This document shows, piece after piece, positions 34,318 to 42,330 of a DNA stretch of 50,326 bases. Every line of letters begins with the position of its first letter. Position 1 is the first letter of the stretch. The stretch lies in NCBI GenBank assembly GCA_022360175.1, contig JAKSDI010000211.1, positions 1-50,326 on the forward strand, in the 5' to 3' direction. The notes under the pieces are model-generated. The model was not told where the DNA came from, searched no databases, and saw nothing but the letters and a program-made list of their open reading frames with translations. The position numbers and the translations under genes are program-made. The DNA is from Chitinophagales bacterium. Lineage in GTDB: Bacteria > Bacteroidota > Bacteroidia > Chitinophagales > Saprospiraceae.

Positions 34318-34394
34318 AAATCACCACTCACCACTCACCACTCACCATTCACCATTCACCATTCACCATTCACTAATTACTAATCACCATTTAA
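34318..34394 (+). repeat. 7-bp tandem repeat array (ACCACTC/ACCATTC)
   Basis: About ten consecutive heptamers: three ACCACTC, four ACCATTC, then degenerate ACTAATT/ACTAATC units. Similar but more decayed runs occur at 15290-15402, 33098-33150 and 49471-49515. Confidence 0.85.
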
Positions 34395-34508
34395 AAGAGT
34401 AAACTTATACCCGATTCGTTTGCTTCCGATTACATTTTTTATCAAAAAGGGAGAAAATGCTTTTATTTTTTGTCTTAATAGGGCTCTCATCATAAAATGT
34501 ATCGATTA

Positions 34509-34542
34509 TTTGTGCGCACCTATCTTAACTTGTTTAGTTTTG
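34509..34542 (+). promoter_or_regulatory. Promoter of the rfbB operon
   Basis: TTTG (34509-34512), 22 bp, TAGTTTTG (34535-34542) is an excellent match to the Bacteroidota primary promoter. The inferred start is about 20 bp before the rfbB ATG. Confidence 0.8.
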
Positions 34543-34564
34543 CGCTAGCAAATAACCAATAGCA

Positions 34565-35617
34565 ATGAAGAAAACAATTTTGATTACAGGCGGCGCAGGA
34601 TTTATAGGCTCTCACCTTGTACGCCTGATGGTTAATAAGTATCCCGACTATCGCATTATTAATCTTGATAAATTAACATATGCGGGAAATTTGGAAAACC
34701 TTAAGGATGTAGAAAATAAAGACAACTATACTTTTGTCAAAGCAGATATCACGGATGCGGAGGCTATGCAGAAGCTTTTTCAGGAATATCAATTTGATAG
34801 TGTAATCCATTTGGCTGCAGAGTCTCACGTAGATCGTTCTATATCCAACCCAATGAGTTTTATAGAAACGAATATTGTCGGTACGGTTGTTTTATTAAAT
34901 GCAGCTCGAAATACCTGGAAAGGCAATTGGGAAGGCAAGAGGTTTTATCAGGTATCTACAGATGAAGTATATGGTACCCTTGGTGAAACTGGCCTGTTTA
35001 CAGAAGAGACATCTTATGATCCAAGATCTCCTTATTCGGCATCTAAGGCCAGTTCTGATCATTTGGTAAGAGCTTATTACCACACCTATGGGATGCCAAT
35101 AGTAATCTCCAATTGTTCTAATAACTATGGGCCTTATCAGTTTCCTGAGAAGTTATTGCCATTAATGATCAATAATATTCGTCATAACAAAACTTTACCG
35201 GTATATGGCGATGGAAAATATACTCGTGATTGGCTATGGGTGGAAGATCATGCCAAGGCAATAGATATGGTATTCCATAAGGGAGAAAATGGAGAGACTT
35301 ACAATATAGGAGGCAATAATGAATGGAAAAATATTGATTTGGTGCATCAGCTTTGTGATGTAATGGATGAGTTGTTAGGACGTGAAAAAGGAGCTTCTCG
35401 CCAACTAATTACTTTTGTGAAAGACCGTCCGGGGCATGATCGTCGTTATGCTATTGATGCTACCAAAATCAAAAATGAATTGGGTTGGGAACCTGAAATC
35501 CAGGCAGAAGAAGGCTTGATTCGTACAGCTAAATGGTACCTGGAAAATACAGATTGGTTAGAAAATGTCACTTCGGGAGCTTACCAACAATATTATAAGG
35601 AGCAATATGCTTCCTGA
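34565..35617 (+). CDS. rfbB: dTDP-glucose 4,6-dehydratase
   Basis: 350 residues, an extended short-chain dehydrogenase. NAD-binding ILITGGAGFIGSHLVRLM is at the N-terminus, HLAAESHVDRSI follows, the catalytic STDEVYG and YSASKASSDHLVR (Tyr/Lys) are present, and NCSNNYGPYQFPEKLLPLM is diagnostic for RfbB. It converts dTDP-glucose to dTDP-4-keto-6-deoxyglucose for surface polysaccharide sugars. The partner genes rfbA, rfbC and rfbD are not in the window. It is first in a three-gene operon whose other members are not obviously polysaccharide genes. Confidence 0.96.
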   Translation: MKKTILITGGAGFIGSHLVRLMVNKYPDYRIINLDKLTYAGNLENLKDVENKDNYTFVKADITDAEAMQKLFQEYQFDSVIHLAAESHVDRSISNPMSFIETNIVGTVVLLNAARNTWKGNWEGKRFYQVSTDEVYGTLGETGLFTEETSYDPRSPYSASKASSDHLVRAYYHTYGMPIVISNCSNNYGPYQFPEKLLPLMINNIRHNKTLPVYGDGKYTRDWLWVEDHAKAIDMVFHKGENGETYNIGGNNEWKNIDLVHQLCDVMDELLGREKGASRQLITFVKDRPGHDRRYAIDATKIKNELGWEPEIQAEEGLIRTAKWYLENTDWLENVTSGAYQQYYKEQYAS

Positions 35618-35631
35618 ATAGATTATACTAT

Positions 35632-36267
35632 ATGAAATCATTACGGTTTTTGGCGTTCTTGCGCCGATTGCGAAAATTCTTTTTTACCACGCTGATTGGT
35701 GGGGTAGTGGTTATACTACCTATTACCCTGTTGATCTTCATGCTCAGGGCAGTAGTGAGATTTACCTCCAATCTATTGTCTCCAATGAGGGCTCTTTTCC
35801 CATTTTCGGATGGAGTATCAGTTTGGTTGATAGATTTGATTTCTCTAGCATTGGTAATTACTGTGTTTTTTTTAGTAGGTTTAGTAATACAAACCCGTTT
35901 TGGTAATCAGCTATTTAAAGGGATTGAAAATAAATGGCTGATGAACCTACCGTTTTACCCGACATTACGGGATATGGTGCGGCAATTTTTTGGGATGAAG
36001 AAAGCGCCATTTTCTCAAGTTGTACTAATAGATGCCTTTGGTAGTGGTGTAATGATGACAGGCTTTATTTCAGACGATACGCCAGAAAATGGATATATCA
36101 CTGTTTTTGTCCCGACAGGCCCTAATCCTACTAACGGTTTTGTATTTCATGCAAAAAAAGAAAAGCTTGTATACCTGGATGTCCGGCCGGAAGATGCGAT
36201 GCGTACAATTATAGGAGTAGGAACGGGATCTTCAGTATTATTTCAAGCACCCAAAAGCGAAGAATAA
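35632..36267 (+). CDS. DUF502 family membrane protein
   Basis: 211 residues. Two membrane segments (LIGGVVVILPITLLIFML and WLIDLISLALVITVFFLVGLVI), then RFGNQLFKGIENKWLMNLPFYPTLRDMVRQF and a soluble part with VVLIDAFGSGVMMTGFISDD and VFVPTGPNPTNGFVF. These are the conserved blocks of DUF502 proteins, whose biochemical role is unknown. It starts 14 bp after rfbB and ends 2 bp before the RluA-type gene. Confidence 0.9.
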   Translation: MKSLRFLAFLRRLRKFFFTTLIGGVVVILPITLLIFMLRAVVRFTSNLLSPMRALFPFSDGVSVWLIDLISLALVITVFFLVGLVIQTRFGNQLFKGIENKWLMNLPFYPTLRDMVRQFFGMKKAPFSQVVLIDAFGSGVMMTGFISDDTPENGYITVFVPTGPNPTNGFVFHAKKEKLVYLDVRPEDAMRTIIGVGTGSSVLFQAPKSEE

Positions 36268-36269
36268 AG

Positions 36270-36959
36270 ATGGAAGGATTAAAAGTTTTATTTGAAGATA
36301 ATCACCTGATAGCAGTAAGTAAACCTGCAGGAGTGCTCGTTCAGGCCGATGATACAGAAGACCGGCCATTGAGCGACTATGTGAAATTTTATATCAAGGA
36401 ACGCTATAATAAACCTGGGGATGTTTTTCTTGGGACCATCCATCGTTTGGATCGGCCAGTGAGTGGCGTAACAATTTTTGCACGTACCAGCAAAGCGTTG
36501 ACGCGCATGAATAAACTTTTCCAGCAAAGAGAAGTGCAAAAAACATATTGGGCCGTTACAAAAGAAAGGCCAGAACCTTTGGAGGGGCATTTAGTACATT
36601 ATATTGATAAAGACAGACAACGTAATGTGGCACATGCTTCTATACGTCCTCGTCATAAAGATGCAAAAAAAGCAGAACTGGATTATAGGTTGATAGCAGA
36701 AGTAGGGGATCAATACCTTGTAGAAGTAAATCCCAAAACAGGACGCCCGCATCAAATTAGAGTACAATTGGCTAGAATAGGCTGCCCAATTAGAGGCGAT
36801 GTGAAGTATGGTTATCCTAGGCCCAATCAGTTTGGCAATATTCACTTACATAGCCGATCATTATCGTTTATACACCCAGTGAAAAAAGAGCCGGTTACTA
36901 TTCAGGCTGATCCTCCTGAAGATGAAGTATGGAGCCTTTTTTCTCAAATTTGGGAGTAA
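36270..36959 (+). CDS. RluA-family pseudouridine synthase
   Basis: 229 residues. VLFEDNHLIAVSKPAGVLVQ, the catalytic GTIHRLDRPVSGVTIFARTS (Asp in HRLDRP) and NPKTGRPHQIRVQLARIGCPIRGD identify an RluA-type enzyme that isomerises uridine in rRNA or tRNA. There is no S4 RNA-binding domain at the N-terminus, as in the short RluA/RluC relatives. The target position cannot be assigned. It starts 2 bp after the DUF502 gene. The last 16 bp overlap the convergent esterase gene. Confidence 0.92.
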   Translation: MEGLKVLFEDNHLIAVSKPAGVLVQADDTEDRPLSDYVKFYIKERYNKPGDVFLGTIHRLDRPVSGVTIFARTSKALTRMNKLFQQREVQKTYWAVTKERPEPLEGHLVHYIDKDRQRNVAHASIRPRHKDAKKAELDYRLIAEVGDQYLVEVNPKTGRPHQIRVQLARIGCPIRGDVKYGYPRPNQFGNIHLHSRSLSFIHPVKKEPVTIQADPPEDEVWSLFSQIWE

Positions 36960-37858
36960 TTTAACCACTTGAAAAATACAGGCCTAATGGGTTGCTTTTC
37001 AAATACCCAACTGGCCACTTCAATATGGGAAAAACCTGGAAGGTATAAGACTTCGGTAGATGCTTTATTGATCGTTTTTAGCCTTTCAGCAAATGGGAGT
37101 ACAGCTCCGGTTGGTACCATACCGTCTTTACCACCATATACTATCAGTGTAGGCAATGCAATCGCTTTTTCATCAGATAGATAATTGATGGGGTTGGCTG
37201 CTTTAAATATTTCACTCTTAGGCCTGCCGGCATAGCTTTGTACATACAGGGAGTTTTTCATAGCATTTAGAGCTAATGGAGCTCCAAATAAGAAAAGGCC
37301 TCCGATAGAAAAGGGAATAGGGTATTCTTTTGTACCAAATGCTAGTAATGCAGCAAGATTGCCTCCGGCTGACATTCCCCCTACGATAATAGGAAGTGCT
37401 TCCTTTTTCTGTTGAGATAGTTCCTGATGAAAATGAATGCAAAAATTGTTGAGGTCTTCTCTAATTTCGGGAAACCTGGAAAATGGAATTCGCCTATAGG
37501 AAGGGAGTACCACATCAAATCCTAATTCACTTAACAAGCGAGCATGCCTGAAAAACTGGCCAGGCTTACCAAATTTCCAGCCTCCTCCATGAAAGTAGAT
37601 GATGATGCCTCGTTTAGTATTAGGCTGTTTTTCAGATTGACAATAGATGTAATACTGCCTTTTATGTTGGCCAAAGCGATGTTGTTTGATGCTGATACCT
37701 TGAGTAGAAGCAGAGAGAGCTTTCCACCAAAAAGCAGGCAGGCTCAGAATTTCTCTCGCCAAATTGCGAAAGCACCACAGCAAGAAAACCACCAATAAAG
37801 CTAGAGCTAGGTAAATCATAGTATCTTTGAAAGTACTGATAGAAGTTGTTTTTAGCAA
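36944..37858 (-). CDS. Alpha/beta hydrolase (HSL-type esterase), membrane-anchored
   Basis: 304 residues. An N-terminal hydrophobic helix (MIYLALALLVVFLLWCF) anchors it. The oxyanion-hole motif IIYFHGGGWKFG, nucleophile elbow VGGMSAGGNLAALLAF, acid YGGKDGMVP and histidine in LPGFSHIEVA form a complete catalytic set of the hormone-sensitive-lipase type carboxylesterases. The natural ester is unknown. It is convergent with and slightly overlaps the RluA-type gene. Confidence 0.88.
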   Translation of the reverse strand: MLKTTSISTFKDTMIYLALALLVVFLLWCFRNLAREILSLPAFWWKALSASTQGISIKQHRFGQHKRQYYIYCQSEKQPNTKRGIIIYFHGGGWKFGKPGQFFRHARLLSELGFDVVLPSYRRIPFSRFPEIREDLNNFCIHFHQELSQQKKEALPIIVGGMSAGGNLAALLAFGTKEYPIPFSIGGLFLFGAPLALNAMKNSLYVQSYAGRPKSEIFKAANPINYLSDEKAIALPTLIVYGGKDGMVPTGAVLPFAERLKTINKASTEVLYLPGFSHIEVASWVFEKQPIRPVFFKWLNYSQI

Positions 37859-37942
37859 AAACTTTAAGCAACTTCATCAAATGTATCAAATTCTAGAGGG
37901 TTTTGCTCGCCACTATAATACTAAATTGGTATTTTCCGCCTT

Positions 37943-37957
37943 GGAAAGAATCTTTCC
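37943..37957. promoter_or_regulatory. Palindrome upstream of the CHAT gene
   Basis: GGAAAGAATCTTTCC is a perfect 7-bp inverted repeat around a central A, ending 31 bp before the CHAT-protein ATG. Its position fits an operator. Confidence 0.35.
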
Positions 37958-37988
37958 CATAGTGATAGCTTAAATATAAATCTCAGGT

Positions 37989-40937
37989 ATGGGTTTCAGA
38001 ATGATATTTTTCGTTCTATGTTACCTGACTTCTGCTATGCTGCTTGCGCAAACTTCTTCCTATAGTTTCGCAGTTTCAAATGTAGAAGCAGGTGATCGTC
38101 ATGTGCAATCAGAGCAATATGAAGAAGCTGAGGAGGCCTACCAAAAAGCACTTTCCTATTTTGAAAAAGCAACAGATTATAATTATTTAGCACGTATCTA
38201 CCTGGGATTAAGTGAAGTAGACTATATAAGGGGCGCATTTAAGGAAGGGCTGGAGAAAGTCGAACATTGTTATTCACTCGTCCATGAGCATCTTGATAAG
38301 GATACGCTTGATTACTACAGGATGGTTTTACAAAACCTGGGAGCTTTTAATTCCAGACTAGGCAATTTTGATGCCCAGATGCGATGGTATGAACAGGCAC
38401 ATCAGGCTGCTATTGCATACCATGGTTATCACAGCGAAGCGGTTGCCGATGCTTATTTGAGTTTGGGATATGCTTTTGGCAGAAGAGGTGATTGGTCGCA
38501 ATGTATTAACCTAATGGATACGTCTTTGACCATTTCTAAACATATTCAATATAGGGATGGAATATCTTCTGCCTATCTAAATCTCGGTTACAGTTTTGCA
38601 GAAAAAGGAGATTATCAAAAAGCGGCTGAATACCAAAAGGAAGGCCTAAAGTATTGTGTTCGCGAAAGTGAACGAGCAAAGGGTTTACACAATTTGGGTA
38701 CTTATTATATTGATCTGGGAGATTTGGATAAGGCGCTGGAGAGTTTACAAAAAGGGCTCGATATTTATGAAAATGAAGCAGAGGAGTTCCAATACAGGAA
38801 AAAGCGAATATTACTAAATATTGCTCGTGTATATACAGAAATGGGGGAGGTAAACAAAGCCCTGCCTATATTCAATGAGCAAATTGCAGAGCTACAAAAT
38901 ATACCTGGATATGCTTTCTTAGTGCAGACTACCCAAAATTATAAGGCCGAATTGCTCAGAGAAATGGGCGCTTTGGATGATGCACAAGCACTCATAGAAA
39001 GAGCAATGTCTGCTAATGAACATGATTATATCGATGTTAAGGGGGCTAGTTGCATGACCGCTGCTAAAATATATTTACAGACAAAGCAATATGAAAAAGC
39101 TATTGAGATTGTAAATGAGGGGCTATCATATACTGTTGCTGGTTTTGACCCTGAAAAGCCTGATGATAATCCAGACTGGCAGGCAATAGAGCATCTGGAA
39201 CTAGGATGGAAGTTATTTAAAATTAAAGGAGATATACAAAGAGAAATGGGAGTGAGCTTGAACTCACTGACACACCTTTTGGCATCTCGTGCCACTTTGT
39301 TGCGAGGTGATTCCCTTGTGATGTGGACCCGGAGTACCTTTAGAAATCAGCGCTCTAAAGATGTATTGGCCGCCAGTGCCAACGAGATGTACTCTAGTTT
39401 ATTAAACACTTTGCATCATCTGTATCAATCTACAGGAGAGGCTCAGTATTTTGAGGAAGCAGTGACTTGTGTAGAAAAAAATAAGGCATTATCGATTCTT
39501 GAAAACCTCAATAGTATACATGCACGTTCTTTTAGCGGAGTGCCCGACAAGCTTGTTGAAAAAGAACAGGCATTGATTAAGCATATTCAAAATTATTCAA
39601 TGCTGCTGAAATTTTCGAAAGGAGGAGCAAGCCCTACACAGATAGAAGCCTGGGAAGCCGCCTTATTTAAAGATCGCCGTACGCTGGATAGCCTGTTGGC
39701 AGTTATTAAAGTAGAATATCCCCGGTATTATCAAATGAAGCATGAATATACCATGGGAGGGGTCAATAATATTGTTAAGGATTTGCTGCAGCCAGATGAG
39801 GTGATATTGGAATATTTTGTTCAGGAAGATGAAGTTTTTGTACTCTATCTGTCAGAGACAGAACGCTTGTTTTATAAACTGGATTGTCAGGGACTATCAT
39901 CTCAGGTAGAACAATTGCGCCATGCTGCTGTATATCGGGAAAATGAGTTTTATGATTTAGGGCATCATTTATACCAATGTCTATTGCAGCCAATAGAACC
40001 CAAATTAGCCGGTAAGTCATTGGTCATTATTCCTGATGGCATTTTAAATTATATCCCCTTTGAAATGTTATTAATGGCTCCTGTAGATACGAGCCGTTCT
40101 ATTGTGCATGCTGAATTACCTTATTTGATAAAAGAGTTTCCTGTTCGTTATTTGTTTTCAGCCAATACCGCTTTACAATTCAGGCGTACTCGGGAAATGA
40201 ATAAGAAAGGTACTATTCTTGCGATGGCTCCACTATTTGGATCGCCACAATCATTCCCTGATGCAGAGCGTGACGGCTTGATTAGCCTGCCCGGTGCCCA
40301 ATTGGAATTAGATAGCCTGGAAGCTTTTTTTAGAGGGCAATATCTGAGAGGAGCAAATGCTTCAGAACATCGCTTTAAGCAGTATTGTATGCAGCCGGGT
40401 ATTTTCCATATTGCAACCCATACTATTATCGATGAAGCATTGGTGCGTGGCCCCTACCTGATACTAGAGCCTGAAGGAGCCGATGATGGCTTTTTGCATG
40501 CTTATGAAATGTATGGACTGGAGCTTGGTGCCGACTTATCTGTACTGAGTGGATGTAATACAGGGGTGGGAGAATTGAAAAAAGGAGAAGGGAGCGCTAG
40601 TCTGGCTCATGCTTTTGCCTATGCTGGTTGCCCCAATCTCGTGATGTCTTTATGGCCAGTTAGAGATCAGACTACGCCTATTCTTATGTCTCGTTTTTAT
40701 AGAAACATGGATAAAGGAATGGGGAAATCAGAAGCTCTGAGAGAGGCAAAGCTTTATTGCCTGAAATACGATAATCTTTTTGCTCATCCGTATTATTGGA
40801 GTGGTTTCCTATATGTAGGAGGAGCAGAATCTATAGACATTGCCAATCGAATATCAACTGGAAATGTAGGATTGATCATTGCCGTTTTGCTGATTGGTAT
40901 TATTGCATTCCTTTTAGCAAGGCGCGTGCGCTCATAG
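37989..40937 (+). CDS. TPR-CHAT protein with signal peptide and C-terminal membrane anchor
   Basis: 982 residues; an ATG four codons later is also possible. The signal peptide (FFVLCYLTSAMLLAQ) is followed by about eight to ten tetratricopeptide repeats (about 28-400, e.g. GDRHVQSEQYEEAEEAYQKA, AYLNLGYSFAEKGDYQKAAE), a helical region and a CHAT peptidase domain. The catalytic pair is His811 in FHIATHTII and Cys856 in SVLSGCNTGVG, followed by SLAHAFAYAGCPNLVMSLWPV. A C-terminal helix (VGLIIAVLLIGIIAFLLARR) probably anchors it in the inner membrane facing the periplasm. CHAT domains are caspase-like proteases. It is tail to tail with, and overlaps by 38 bp, the TPR/anti-sigma-like gene, suggesting a linked signalling role. 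Confidence 0.92.
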   Translation: MGFRMIFFVLCYLTSAMLLAQTSSYSFAVSNVEAGDRHVQSEQYEEAEEAYQKALSYFEKATDYNYLARIYLGLSEVDYIRGAFKEGLEKVEHCYSLVHEHLDKDTLDYYRMVLQNLGAFNSRLGNFDAQMRWYEQAHQAAIAYHGYHSEAVADAYLSLGYAFGRRGDWSQCINLMDTSLTISKHIQYRDGISSAYLNLGYSFAEKGDYQKAAEYQKEGLKYCVRESERAKGLHNLGTYYIDLGDLDKALESLQKGLDIYENEAEEFQYRKKRILLNIARVYTEMGEVNKALPIFNEQIAELQNIPGYAFLVQTTQNYKAELLREMGALDDAQALIERAMSANEHDYIDVKGASCMTAAKIYLQTKQYEKAIEIVNEGLSYTVAGFDPEKPDDNPDWQAIEHLELGWKLFKIKGDIQREMGVSLNSLTHLLASRATLLRGDSLVMWTRSTFRNQRSKDVLAASANEMYSSLLNTLHHLYQSTGEAQYFEEAVTCVEKNKALSILENLNSIHARSFSGVPDKLVEKEQALIKHIQNYSMLLKFSKGGASPTQIEAWEAALFKDRRTLDSLLAVIKVEYPRYYQMKHEYTMGGVNNIVKDLLQPDEVILEYFVQEDEVFVLYLSETERLFYKLDCQGLSSQVEQLRHAAVYRENEFYDLGHHLYQCLLQPIEPKLAGKSLVIIPDGILNYIPFEMLLMAPVDTSRSIVHAELPYLIKEFPVRYLFSANTALQFRRTREMNKKGTILAMAPLFGSPQSFPDAERDGLISLPGAQLELDSLEAFFRGQYLRGANASEHRFKQYCMQPGIFHIATHTIIDEALVRGPYLILEPEGADDGFLHAYEMYGLELGADLSVLSGCNTGVGELKKGEGSASLAHAFAYAGCPNLVMSLWPVRDQTTPILMSRFYRNMDKGMGKSEALREAKLYCLKYDNLFAHPYYWSGFLYVGGAESIDIANRISTGNVGLIIAVLLIGIIAFLLARRVRS

Positions 40938-41634
40938 CATATCTGTCTTCTCCCTGAGCAATTTGCTCAAAATGGTACTGAGCATCCTCTATAGCTCCCT
41001 GTTTTAAATAAGCTAATCCTAAGTACCAATTGGCAGGACGTTTAAAATTATCTTTATTCCCGGCAGATAACATCTGCTTGAATAATGGAATGGCTACATT
41101 AGTATTACCTTTCCCCAATTGAATGATACCATAGTAGAAAGCTTTTTCAATATCAGCAGGATGTTCTTCAAGGTATACTCGAAGTAGGCCCTCTGCTTGC
41201 AGAAAATCCTTTTCTTCATAAGCACTAATCGCTGCCATTTCTAGTGATGCATTTTCAGGCTGATTATTCGTGCGTGATCTGGCTTGATCATCTACCACCA
41301 TTGGTATGTGGCTAAAATGCTCCGAAAATAATGCTTCATTATCAGGAGTTTGCAAATAGAGAAAGTAGATACCAGCAACCAGAATCATAAAACCTGCCGC
41401 TATGCTCATTAAGCGGCGAATAGGGAACTGTTTATTAGGCCGATGCTGCTTTCCGATCTGATGGCGCAGCCTGTTGAGCGTATTATTTAAAGGCTCATCT
41501 TTTGAATGGTATTGTAAACCTTCAATAGCCTTTTGCGAAAACTGATCAAATTCGTTCTGTTCCTCAGACCAAGCTTCATCCCGATGCTTCTCCAGGAAAT
41601 CTTTTAGTGCAATTGGTTTTTTGTGCCGGCTCAT
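40900..41634 (-). CDS. TPR-containing anti-sigma-like membrane protein
   Basis: 244 residues. The N-terminal cytoplasmic part (to about 73) is charged (DFLEKHRDEAWSEEQNEFDQFSQKAIEGLQ), one transmembrane helix follows (MSIAAGFMILVAGIYFLYL), and the C-terminal half is TPR-like (AISAYEEKDFLQAEGLLRVY, AFYYGIIQLGKGNTNVAIPL, NWYLGLAYLKQGAIEDAQYH). Its ATG overlaps the sigma-factor stop (ATGA at 41631-41634), so it is translationally coupled and very probably the cognate anti-sigma factor. Its TPR part could bind the TPR-CHAT protein encoded opposite; that link is inference. Confidence 0.8.
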   Translation of the reverse strand: MSRHKKPIALKDFLEKHRDEAWSEEQNEFDQFSQKAIEGLQYHSKDEPLNNTLNRLRHQIGKQHRPNKQFPIRRLMSIAAGFMILVAGIYFLYLQTPDNEALFSEHFSHIPMVVDDQARSRTNNQPENASLEMAAISAYEEKDFLQAEGLLRVYLEEHPADIEKAFYYGIIQLGKGNTNVAIPLFKQMLSAGNKDNFKRPANWYLGLAYLKQGAIEDAQYHFEQIAQGEDRYAMSARALLKGMQ

Positions 41635-42200
41635 GTTAGTTTAAGTATTATTTTTTTGAGGTTTTTCTTGCCATTTTGAATATGGCTTTTGACTTCATTG
41701 GCCGAATAAGATGTCATCTCCTCTATTTCTTTATAAGATTTGTGCTCTAGATAAAAGAGGATAATGCATCTTTTTTGATGATCCTTCAATTGATTGATAG
41801 CATCACTCAAAACTTCTAAACGAAGTTCTTCTATATTAAGAGTATCATCTTGCCCATTTTCCACAAAATGATCTTCGTTAATTTCATCAATCCATTCTAT
41901 TCTAAGCTTGGCACGTTCTTTTAGCAACTTCAAGCAGTGGTTTCGGGCTACTAAAAAGAGCCACCCATCGAATTTTTGAATATCATAAGCCAGGAATTTC
42001 TGAGGTAGGTCACTACAGATATCCATCACTGCATCTTCTGCATCTGCCTGGTTTTTTAGATAATTAAGGCATACCCCGTATAATTTGTGTAGATGCCTAT
42101 TGAGCAATATATTCAAAAGGCTGGAACGCGGATTCTTTTTGTAGGAATTGATTAATTCTTCGTCGCTAAGTGTATTGACTTTTTTCAAACTCCGGAGCAT
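41631..42200 (-). CDS. RNA polymerase ECF sigma factor (sigma-70 family)
   Basis: 189 residues from the ATG at 42198-42200. A GTG at 42231-42233 would add 11 residues but falls within the promoter -7 element, so the ATG is preferred. Region 2: LLNRHLHKLYGVCLNYLKNQADAEDAVMDI and FDGWLFLVARNHCLKLLKE. Region 4: LKDHQKRCIILFYLEHKSYKEIEEMTSYSANEVKSHI. It is more divergent than the sigma factor at 18062-18640. It is coupled to the TPR/anti-sigma-like gene, and the TPR-CHAT gene is the next locus. Confidence 0.88.
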   Translation of the reverse strand: MLRSLKKVNTLSDEELINSYKKNPRSSLLNILLNRHLHKLYGVCLNYLKNQADAEDAVMDICSDLPQKFLAYDIQKFDGWLFLVARNHCLKLLKERAKLRIEWIDEINEDHFVENGQDDTLNIEELRLEVLSDAINQLKDHQKRCIILFYLEHKSYKEIEEMTSYSANEVKSHIQNGKKNLKKIILKLT

Positions 42201-42232
42201 GAACTGTTCAATTTGTGGAGTATTCAGTACCA

Positions 42233-42267
42233 CAATATAATACTTTTTATTCCTTCTTTGTCAAAAA
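42233..42267 (-). promoter_or_regulatory. Promoter of the sigma/anti-sigma operon
   Basis: On the minus strand TTTTTG (42267-42262), 22 bp, TATATTG (42239-42233) match the Bacteroidota -33/-7 elements. The inferred start lies about 30 bp before the ATG at 42200. Confidence 0.65.
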
Positions 42268-42330
42268 GGGTGGGAAATAGAGAAGGGCCTATTACCTACA
42301 CCGCTAATGAGTTGGGTATAATAATTCTTT

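Larger units (their letters stand above)
34201..34564. other. Intergenic region with heptamer array and rfbB promoter
   Basis: No gene seen. It holds the second copy of the 28-nt repeat (34288-34315), a 7-bp tandem array (34318-34394) and the rfbB promoter at its right end. Confidence 0.6.
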
